The position numbers and the translations under genes were made by a program. A stretch of 5,998 nucleotides of DNA from an uncultured Chlorobiota bacterium. Its GTDB lineage: Bacteria > Bacteroidota > Kapaibacteriia > OLB7. The stretch covers positions 1-5,998 of the forward strand of contig CAMLOB010000270.1 of the NCBI GenBank assembly GCA_946481475.1, in the 5' to 3' direction. The notes under the pieces are model-generated. The model searched no databases and was not told the DNA's origin. It was given only the letters and a program-made list of their open reading frames with translations. Each line of letters starts with the position of its first letter. The first letter of the stretch is position 1. This document shows positions 1 through 5,220 of this stretch, piece after piece.

Positions 1-270
1 GAGTTGTGCGAGGCTATGCTCTGCGGCATGATTCCGGTGGGGACGGATGTCGGGGGGACCGCCACGGCAATCGGCGATGCCGGGTTTTTCGTTCCGTCGG
101 AAGATCCGGATGCGTTGTGCGAAGCCCTGCTCGGTGCGCTGTCGGCTCCGGAAGAACTGCGGACTGTGGGACGTGCCCGAATCGTCGAGCGCTTTTCGCA
201 GGGGAGACGTGAGAAAGAACTGGTCGGCCTTGTCCGGCGTCTGGTCGGGGAGGAGGAAGATGGGGCGTAA
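1..270 (+). CDS. Glycosyltransferase, GT-B fold (GT4-like), C-terminal fragment; 5' end outside window
   Basis: The frame is open from the first base and stops with TAA at 268-270, leaving 89 codons. The fragment begins ELCEAMLCGMIPVG, then TDVGG, then a hydrophobic GDAGFFVP stretch and an acidic DPDAL segment. This is the usual end of a GT4 glycosyltransferase: the EAM-CG-PV element of the donor-binding C-terminal Rossmann domain, followed by helices that pack back on the protein. Such enzymes move a sugar from a nucleotide-sugar to a lipid-linked glycan at the cytoplasmic face of the inner membrane. The donor and acceptor cannot be told from this piece. The TTG at 4 is only an internal codon, because the conserved motif is already under way there. 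The last 11 bases overlap the flippase start, which implies translational coupling in a polysaccharide operon. Confidence 0.88.
   Translation, partial: ELCEAMLCGMIPVGTDVGGTATAIGDAGFFVPSEDPDALCEALLGALSAPEELRTVGRARIVERFSQGRREKELVGLVRRLVGEEEDGA
249..253 (+). promoter_or_regulatory. Ribosome binding site of the flippase gene
   Basis: A purine-rich run (GGGGAGGAGGAAG, 247-259) sits directly before ATG 260. The GGAGG at 249-253 lies 6 bases from the ATG. It falls inside the glycosyltransferase coding region and fixes the flippase start at 260, although the frame is open further upstream to an ATG at 47. Confidence 0.75.
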
Positions 271-1504
271 GCTGACGCGGGACGGTCTGCTGGTGATTCT
301 CAGCGACGGAGGAACCCGGCTTCTGACCTTTATCGCAAACGCTCATCTGGCCAATGTGCTCGGACCGGGTCCGTACGGAACGGCCTTTCTGGGCCTGACG
401 GTTCTGAGCTATGCGATGTGGCCGGCCGATCTCGGACTCTATGCTCACGGAGTGCGCGAGACGGCAAAAGAGCCGGAGGCAAGGGAGTTCCGGTTCGGCG
501 ACATGCTCTGGTTGCGGACTGCGCTCGGCCTTGCCGGTATGGTGGTGACCGGACTCTGTGTCTTTCTCTTTATGGAAGATGAACGGCAGCGTTCCATCGC
601 TCTTCTCTTCCTTCTTGCCCTTCTCCCTTCTCTGTGGCAGATGGATTGGTACTATCAGGGGAGGCGCCGGTACGGGCAGCTTGCTCTGCTCCGCTATCTC
701 TTCAGCGGCATCTACCTTGCGGGAACATGGCTTCTGGTCTCCTCCGGTGAGGATCTCTCCCGCATTCCTCTGATCTACACTGCCGGAGTGATCCTTGCCG
801 CCTGTGCGGCGTTGACGATGAAGGAGCGGGAGGAATCCCTCCGCCCGTCCTTCCCCCTGTTCGGTCATCAACTTCGGAAATTGTGGAAGAGGATCCTGCA
901 GCGGTCGACGCCGATCGGATTCGGCAGTCTCCTTACGCAGTCGGTACAGATGGTTCCGCCGATCGTCATTGCCCTCTTCTACGATGATGAGCAGCTCGGT
1001 CTGTTCGGCGCCGCCTTCCGTCTGGCGATGATGTTGCTGGTGATCGACCGGACGTTCTTCACCCTCTTCCTTCCCCGCATCGCCAACATCCACGCTTCCT
1101 CACCGGAACGTCTGCCGGAAGTTCTGCGCCGGACCTTCCGGCTTGTTGTGGCGGTCGGTATTGGTCTCGGTCTGCTGATGATTCCGGTGGCCGCTCCGGC
1201 GATCCGTTTTGTGAACGGACCGGAGTTTGCCGATGCGGCCGTTCCGCTGATGATCATGAGCTGGTTCGTTTCGGCGACGGTACTTACCACATTCTTTTCC
1301 TACGCGCTGGTGACGGCCGGATTCGAGAACGCCTACTTCCGGGCCGCCCTCACCAGTGCTCCGATCTCCCTGCTGCTGATCCTGCTGCTGACCTGGGCGT
1401 TCGGCATTGTCGGTACGGCGGCGGGCGTTGTTGTGGCCGAAACGGTTATGGCACTGCTGATGTACCGACGGTTCCGTCGCCGTCTCGGCATCGGATTGTG
1501 GTAA
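260..1504 (+). CDS. Wzx-like polysaccharide/lipid-linked oligosaccharide flippase (MOP superfamily)
   Basis: The protein has 414 residues and is strongly hydrophobic, with roughly 12 potential membrane segments, for example near 12-30, 86-105, 112-126, 145-160, 170-186, 293-315, 326-350, 364-380 and 383-401. This matches the usual 400-480 residues of PST-family flippases. Family-like features are a YG--F--L--LSYA stretch at 39-51 followed by DLGLYAHGVRE (57-67), and WYYQGRRRYG at 130-139, the counterpart of the W(F/Y)-QG motif of Wzx proteins. The C-terminus is basic (YRRFRRRLG). The inferred role is to flip undecaprenyl-linked glycan units from the cytoplasmic to the periplasmic leaflet. ATG 260 is chosen because a strong Shine-Dalgarno precedes it and it overlaps the glycosyltransferase stop; the open frame from 47 only shadows that gene. 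The substrate (O-antigen, capsule or exopolysaccharide) cannot be read from the sequence. Confidence 0.88.
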   Translation: MGRKLTRDGLLVILSDGGTRLLTFIANAHLANVLGPGPYGTAFLGLTVLSYAMWPADLGLYAHGVRETAKEPEAREFRFGDMLWLRTALGLAGMVVTGLCVFLFMEDERQRSIALLFLLALLPSLWQMDWYYQGRRRYGQLALLRYLFSGIYLAGTWLLVSSGEDLSRIPLIYTAGVILAACAALTMKEREESLRPSFPLFGHQLRKLWKRILQRSTPIGFGSLLTQSVQMVPPIVIALFYDDEQLGLFGAAFRLAMMLLVIDRTFFTLFLPRIANIHASSPERLPEVLRRTFRLVVAVGIGLGLLMIPVAAPAIRFVNGPEFADAAVPLMIMSWFVSATVLTTFFSYALVTAGFENAYFRAALTSAPISLLLILLLTWAFGIVGTAAGVVVAETVMALLMYRRFRRRLGIGLW

Positions 1505-1536
1505 GTTCTCTCATCCTCATGTTCTTTGCGGCAATC

Positions 1537-1552
1537 GACGTATCATTACGTC
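1537..1552 (+). repeat. Perfect inverted repeat, 6-bp arms, 4-base loop
   Basis: GACGTA (1537-1542) and TACGTC (1547-1552) are exact reverse complements around TCAT. The repeat lies in the untranslated leader of the amidase gene. It could be a protein-binding palindrome or a small RNA hairpin; the arms do not extend and no T-run follows. Confidence 0.6.
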
Positions 1553-1557
1553 CGGAA

Positions 1558-1580
1558 TCGGGAGGCCGATATCCTTCCGA
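1558..1580 (+). repeat. Hairpin-forming inverted repeat, 8-bp arms
   Basis: TCGGGAGG (1558-1565) pairs with CCTTCCGA (1573-1580) through seven Watson-Crick pairs and one G-U pair, around a 7-base loop. It starts 5 bases after the previous inverted repeat, so the leader could fold into two adjacent hairpins 28 bases or more before the amidase start. Confidence 0.6.
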
Positions 1581-1594
1581 CATCTCGATCATAC

Positions 1595-1610
1595 GAAGAC
1601 ATGAAGACAT
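1595..1610 (+). repeat. Tandem duplication of GAAGACAT at the amidase start
   Basis: GAAGACAT occurs twice with no spacer (1595-1602 and 1603-1610). The second copy runs into the first of two adjacent ATG codons (1609, 1612). The first copy creates an out-of-frame ATG at 1601 that reads ATG AAG ACA TGA. The GAAG elements are the only, and weak, candidates for a ribosome binding site here. Confidence 0.6.
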
Positions 1611-3210
1611 GATGCGACGCCATTCGCTTTTGAATCGACAACTCGTTCTTGCACTGTTCCTGTCAGGATTTCTGTGCGCAAACATGCTCCGGGCCCAGGA
1701 CGACTATCAGGATAATCCTTCTCTCCCTCCGATTCCTTCGATCGAGGGTGAACTCTCGATCCGGCTGATCTATCCCGAGCAGGGAATGGCAAAGCCGAAC
1801 GTCCCGAGGAACTTCGTCTTCGGCTCGGTCGGGACCGGGGGGGCGGCGCTGAAAATCAACGGTGAGAGCGTGGCGGTGGCATCGAACGGAGCTTTCCTCG
1901 GATTTCTTCCGATGCCCCCGAACGGCCGCTACACTCTCATCGCGGAGAAGGACGGCAGGAGCGATACGCTGGAGTATGCCTTCAGTACCCCGGAGCCTCC
2001 GGTCGGCAGTCCGCGTGTGCGCAATCTCTACGAGAAGCCGAAGCTCGGCATCATCACCAGGGGCGTCGATACGCTGGCGAGCGGATCGGACATCGCCTAC
2101 GGAGCCCCGACGAAGTGGGCCGACCGGGAGTGGTTCTTTCCGATCGGAGCGCGGTTCCCGGTCTACGAGCGTGACGGAGATCACATGCGAATCGATCTGG
2201 CCGGAGAGACCGCCTGGGTGGAGAGCGAGTACGTCACCACCAGCAGTGCCGAGCCGGGATCGAGCGAAGTGAGGCTCGACATTGATCTGACCGAGGCCGA
2301 ACACTGGACCGATCTGACGATGCAGGTCGACTTCGCTCCGTTCAGAATCGAACCGCAGGAAACCTCCATCACGTTTACCTTCTACAACGCTCTGGCATTC
2401 GATCTGGAGAAGGGGATCGGCGGCGAGGGGAGGGGAGACTATACGGTCATGAATCTTCCCGACGATCTGGTGGAGGGATATCACTGGAGTGCAGAGGAGG
2501 ACAAACCGGTCATTACACTGCGGATCGATCTGTGGAAAAAACTCTGGGGATTCAAGGCATTCTATGACGAGTCGGGGAGTCTGGTGCTCCGTCTGCGTCG
2601 TCCGAACGCGATCAACGCCGCCGGCCCGTTGCGCGGGCTGACGATCATGGTCGATGCCGGACACCCGCCGCGCGGCGCCACCGGTCCGACCGGTCTGAGC
2701 GAAGCCGACGCCAACCTGGCGATTGCTCTGGAACTCGAGAAGCAGTTGAAAGAGAAGGGATCTCACGTTCTGATGACGCGGCACGACGCACATCCTCTGG
2801 TGACCGACACCAGCGCCACAATCGAACTTTCCGTTCGGGTCGCCTATGCCGTCCGGCACGATGCCGACATTCTCGTCTCGGTCCACAACAACGGTTTTTC
2901 GGACGGAGTAAATCCGTGGGAGAAGAACGGGACGGAGACCTACTACTATCATCCGTTCTCGGCCGATCTCGCCCGGACGCTTCAGGAGGAGATCGTCGGG
3001 GTCACCGGCGTCCCCTCGCTCGGCTACAAGCAGCGGAGTCTGGCGCTGGTTCGCCCCACCTGGATGCCTGCGGTCCTGACCGAATCTTTGTACATGATGT
3101 TCCCGCAACAGGAGCAGGCTCTGCGCGATCCCGAATTCCTGGAGCGCCTCGCCGCCGCCCACGTGCGGGGGCTTGAGCGGTTTGTGCGGGGGATGGTAAC
3201 GTCGGAGTGA
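1609..3210 (+). CDS. Secreted N-acetylmuramoyl-L-alanine amidase (Amidase_3) with N-terminal Ig-like and SH3-like regions
   Basis: This zinc amidase would cleave the bond between N-acetylmuramic acid and L-alanine in peptidoglycan, in the periplasm or envelope. From ATG 1609 it has 533 residues. Residues 1-29 form a signal peptide: RRH basic start, a LVLALFLSGFL core, and likely cleavage after MLRA. Residues about 48-126 look like an Ig-like beta domain (FVFGSVG, LKINGESV, NGAFLGFLP). Residues about 145-211 look SH3-like (PIGARFPVYERDGDHMRI, then AWVESEYV). Residues about 218-331 are beta-rich and may correspond to an AMIN-like wall-binding region. The catalytic domain is about 343-526, with VDAGHPP (His352), GLSEADANL (Glu365), SVHNN (His426) and LTESLYMM (Glu492). 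These supply the expected zinc ligands and catalytic glutamate, so it should be active. Start choice is uncertain: ATG 1609 or 1612 gives the signal peptide, while GTG 1498 adds 37 non-signal-like residues. The stop is TGA 3208-3210. Confidence 0.9.
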   Translation: MMRRHSLLNRQLVLALFLSGFLCANMLRAQDDYQDNPSLPPIPSIEGELSIRLIYPEQGMAKPNVPRNFVFGSVGTGGAALKINGESVAVASNGAFLGFLPMPPNGRYTLIAEKDGRSDTLEYAFSTPEPPVGSPRVRNLYEKPKLGIITRGVDTLASGSDIAYGAPTKWADREWFFPIGARFPVYERDGDHMRIDLAGETAWVESEYVTTSSAEPGSSEVRLDIDLTEAEHWTDLTMQVDFAPFRIEPQETSITFTFYNALAFDLEKGIGGEGRGDYTVMNLPDDLVEGYHWSAEEDKPVITLRIDLWKKLWGFKAFYDESGSLVLRLRRPNAINAAGPLRGLTIMVDAGHPPRGATGPTGLSEADANLAIALELEKQLKEKGSHVLMTRHDAHPLVTDTSATIELSVRVAYAVRHDADILVSVHNNGFSDGVNPWEKNGTETYYYHPFSADLARTLQEEIVGVTGVPSLGYKQRSLALVRPTWMPAVLTESLYMMFPQQEQALRDPEFLERLAAAHVRGLERFVRGMVTSE

Positions 3211-3283
3211 ATGATTTTCTACGGCAGGAGAAGTGGGGCAGGGAGATCGGTTACTTATGGAAGAGAGTACTTTAAGGGCTTTG
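3211..3283. other. Convergent intergenic region with no recognisable terminator
   Basis: The amidase gene (plus) and the SDR gene (minus) end facing each other, 73 bases apart. I looked for a GC-rich hairpin followed by a T-run in either direction and did not find one. Only short matches occur, such as AGTACT near 3265. Termination may be Rho-dependent or occur elsewhere. Confidence 0.5.
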
Positions 3284-4318
3284 TCAGTAGGTGCCGTCCC
3301 TGACCTCGAAGTGGGTCGGCTTTCCCAGGGTCCGTCCTCCCAGCTTTATCCATTCAGCCGTAATGTCGAGAATGCTTTCCACTTTCATCTGCGGTTCTCC
3401 CAGGTGGCGAAGCGTCGTGGAGGCGTTGTTCAGAAGGGCCAGATCGGATTCTCTTCCGGTAAATACCGGTTCAATCCCGAAACGTTTTCCGAACTCCGAG
3501 GCGATCTCGCGTACCGAGAGAGTTTCCGGGCCTGTCAGGTTCAGTATCGAGGCGGGAGAGGAAGCCAGATCGAACGTTCGAAGGATCATATCGTTTGCGT
3601 CCCGCTGCCAGATGCAGTTCAGGTATCCCATCGTCAGGTCAATCGGTTGCTGTGAGAACACGTTGAGTGCCAGATCGACCAGAACGCCATAGCGGGGTTC
3701 TACCGCATAGTTCAGGCGGATGAGTGCAATCTGTGTTCCGTACTTCCCGGAATAGTATTCAAAGATCCGCTCTCTTGCCACGCAGGCGTTTGCGTACTCT
3801 CCCGGAGGGGTCAACGGATCGGACTCAACCGAACCTCCGTCGGCAACCGGAACCATAGGATAGACTGTGCCGCTCGAAAGAGCGACAATCCGGGAACCGG
3901 CAAATCTTTCGCAGACATAGGATGGGGGGAGGGCGTTCATGGCCCATGTCAGTGCCGGGTTCTCCTGCGTGCCGAATTTCCGTCCGGCCATGTAGACGAT
4001 GTTGGCGGAATCGGGAAGGGCACGCACATCGTCGCGCTCGAGAAGATCACACGATATCGTTCTGATGTCGTGACGTTCAAACCACTTCACTCCTTCCTGA
4101 TTGCCGAAACGGGAGACGGCGATCACTTCTTTCTCTTCGTTCACAAGGTCAAGAGCACGCTGTGCAAGGAGCGCCAGCGTCGGTCCCATCTTGCCGTTTG
4201 CACCCAGGATCAGTATCGGGGACTGGAGAGTTGCCAAGGATCGTCCAAGCCGTTCATTCGGCTCGGACAGCAGGTCTTCAAGTCTCTGTTCGGTCATTGT
4301 CGATAGGTATTGATTCAT
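3284..4318 (-). CDS. NAD-dependent epimerase/dehydratase-like extended SDR with Cys in place of the catalytic Lys
   Basis: From ATG 4318 the protein has 344 residues. A Rossmann start is clear: ILILGANGKMGPTLA, with Gly39, Gly42 and Gly45 of the GxxGxxG dinucleotide loop, then VIAVSRF at strand 2 and NIVYMAGRKFG in the middle. ALSSGTVYP (about 146-154) holds the serine region of the SDR active site. The expected YxxxK reads EYANAC, so Tyr175 is present and the +4 position is Cys179. The C-terminal part (TGPETLSVREIA, then GKPTHFEVRDG) resembles sugar epimerase/dehydratase family members. A likely role is oxidation or rearrangement of the imported sugar, but no reaction can be assigned. ATG 4318 has AGGA four bases upstream. 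A GTG at 4339 would overlap the permease stop (GTGA) and add 7 residues; ATG 4297 is also possible. It is the last gene of the transporter operon. Confidence 0.85.
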   Translation of the reverse strand: MNQYLSTMTEQRLEDLLSEPNERLGRSLATLQSPILILGANGKMGPTLALLAQRALDLVNEEKEVIAVSRFGNQEGVKWFERHDIRTISCDLLERDDVRALPDSANIVYMAGRKFGTQENPALTWAMNALPPSYVCERFAGSRIVALSSGTVYPMVPVADGGSVESDPLTPPGEYANACVARERIFEYYSGKYGTQIALIRLNYAVEPRYGVLVDLALNVFSQQPIDLTMGYLNCIWQRDANDMILRTFDLASSPASILNLTGPETLSVREIASEFGKRFGIEPVFTGRESDLALLNNASTTLRHLGEPQMKVESILDITAEWIKLGGRTLGKPTHFEVRDGTY

Positions 4319-4335
4319 GAAATCCTGTGCAGCTC

Positions 4336-5205
4336 TCACCCTTTGATTCCGGTTGCCGCGATTCCTTGCACAAAGAAGCGTTGAGCCAGCACGAAGAGGA
4401 CCAGAATCGGCAGCAGACTGACGAGAGCTCCGGCCATCAGCAGATCGACCCGGGCAATCAGATCGCCGCCGCCGAGCGCGGCAAGTCCGATTGTCAGCGT
4501 CATCTGATCGGTATCGGTCAGGTATATGACCGGTCCGATCAGATCATTCCAGTGGGCCATGAACGTAAGCACACCCAATGTTGCCAGAGCCGGACGTGCC
4601 GAAGGGAGCATAATACTCCAGAAGACCCTGAGATTCCCGGCCCCGTCGATCCGTGCAGCCTCTTCAAGTTCGTTCGGAATTGCAGCAAAGAACTGTCGGA
4701 GCAGGAAGATACCGAACGCCCCCATACCGAAGCCGAACCAGTGGGGGATGATAAGAGCGGCATGCGATCCGTAAAGCCCGAGTGATTTCAGAAGAAAGAA
4801 GACCGGAATCATCGTTACCTGAAAGGGGATCATCATGGTGGCGAGAATGATCCAGTACAGAATTTGTTTTCCCCGGAACTCCATACGTGCAAACGCATAT
4901 GCGGCCAGCGAGGCACTGACAAGTGTGCCGAGTGTGGCAAGGATGCTGATCTTCAGACTGTTGAACGTGAACGTGTCGAAGGGAAGCCGATCGAAGAGTT
5001 CCCGGTAGTTCCCGAATTGCCACTCCTCAGGCAAAGATGGGGGATAGCGGTAGGCATCGGCCGGAGTTGAGAGAGAGGTGATGAGCATCCACAGGAACGG
5101 AGCGATCATCAGCACGGCAATGCCGATCAGCAGCAGGTAGAGCAAACCGTTGCGAACGGCTCCGGCGGACTGCTGATGCAGTTGTGTGGAGGATAATCCT
5201 CTCAT
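4336..5205 (-). CDS. Carbohydrate ABC transporter permease, MalG/UgpE type
   Basis: A complete 289-residue inner-membrane subunit of a CUT1-type sugar importer. It has about six membrane segments (near 19-45, 87-106, 115-140, 148-170, 205-225 and 256-276). The coupling loop that contacts the ATPase reads EEAARIDGAG (181-190) followed by IMLPSARPAL (198-207), matching the EAA---G---------I-LP signature. Other family marks are MIPFQVTMIPVFFLLKSLGL before the loop and the terminal GIAATGIKG. ATG 5205 is supported by GGAGAG (5217-5212) with a 6-base spacer. The gene lies 15 bases after the other permease, and its TGA (4338-4336) overlaps a possible GTG start of the SDR gene. The substrate is not readable, since CUT1 permeases serve many oligosaccharides, glycosides and polyols. 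Its 3' part carries a long inverted repeat (4502-4544). Confidence 0.93.
   Translation of the reverse strand: MRGLSSTQLHQQSAGAVRNGLLYLLLIGIAVLMIAPFLWMLITSLSTPADAYRYPPSLPEEWQFGNYRELFDRLPFDTFTFNSLKISILATLGTLVSASLAAYAFARMEFRGKQILYWIILATMMIPFQVTMIPVFFLLKSLGLYGSHAALIIPHWFGFGMGAFGIFLLRQFFAAIPNELEEAARIDGAGNLRVFWSIMLPSARPALATLGVLTFMAHWNDLIGPVIYLTDTDQMTLTIGLAALGGGDLIARVDLLMAGALVSLLPILVLFVLAQRFFVQGIAATGIKG
4502..4544 (-). repeat. Long imperfect inverted repeat inside the MalG-type permease gene
   Basis: ATCTGATCGG (4502-4511) and CCGATCAGAT (4535-4544) are exact reverse complements of 10 bases. Inside them CGGTCA (4515-4520) and TGACCG (4527-4532) pair over 6 bases. The two stems are separated by a small internal loop (TAT opposite GT), with a 6-base apical loop GGTATA. 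That makes 16 pairs in 43 bases. In the permease mRNA it covers residues 221-235 (DLIGPVIYLTDTDQM). Confidence 0.8.
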
Positions 5206-5211
5206 GGCAGT

Positions 5212-5217
5212 CTCTCC
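5212..5217 (-). promoter_or_regulatory. Ribosome binding site of the MalG-type permease
   Basis: On the minus strand GGAGAG is followed by the six bases ACTGCC and then ATG (5205-5203). It occupies the 15-base gap after the upstream permease stop and decides the start. Confidence 0.75.
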
Positions 5218-5220
5218 GGC

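Larger units (their letters stand above)
1505..1608 (+). other. Intergenic leader before the amidase gene
   Basis: These 104 bases separate the flippase stop from the chosen amidase start. They contain two inverted repeats (1537-1552, 1558-1580) and most of an 8-bp tandem repeat (1595-1610). No T-run follows either hairpin, so they do not look like intrinsic terminators. I could not find a convincing -35/-10 pair. The amidase frame stays open through this stretch to GTG 1498, but the peptide it would encode does not resemble an export signal. Confidence 0.6.

Noticed and set aside
65..95. Possible terminator: CGGCA/TGCCG stem followed by GGGTTTTT
   Set aside because: The stem is only 5 bp, the T-run is short, and it lies inside the glycosyltransferase coding region, whose frame and motifs continue through it.
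47..259. Upstream extension of the flippase to an ATG at 47
   Set aside because: It would overlap nearly all of the visible glycosyltransferase coding region. The added residues are Arg/Cys-rich with no family similarity, and a strong ribosome binding site stands before ATG 260.
14..1093. 359-codon open frame on the minus strand opposite the glycosyltransferase and flippase genes
   Set aside because: It crosses the boundary of two real genes. Its product is a low-complexity mix of charged residues, Pro and Gln with no domain, so it is a shadow frame.
1663..3162. 499-codon open frame on the minus strand opposite the amidase gene
   Set aside because: It lies entirely antisense to a well-supported amidase. 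Its product is rich in Arg, Gly, Asp and Val with no recognisable domain, and it is explained by GC-rich codon use on the other strand.
3456..3469. Palindrome CCGGTA-AA-TACCGG inside the SDR gene
   Set aside because: It is short, lies within coding sequence, and such palindromes are expected by chance in GC-rich DNA. It resembles the one at 5479-5492 only in part and with different half-site spacing.
3233..3655. 140-codon plus-strand frame across the convergent junction
   Set aside because: Most of it is antisense to the SDR gene. No ribosome binding site or recognisable protein feature supports it.
4051..4060. Perfect 10-bp palindrome ACGATATCGT in the SDR gene
   Set aside because: Isolated and within coding sequence; one such palindrome in about 6 kb is not surprising.
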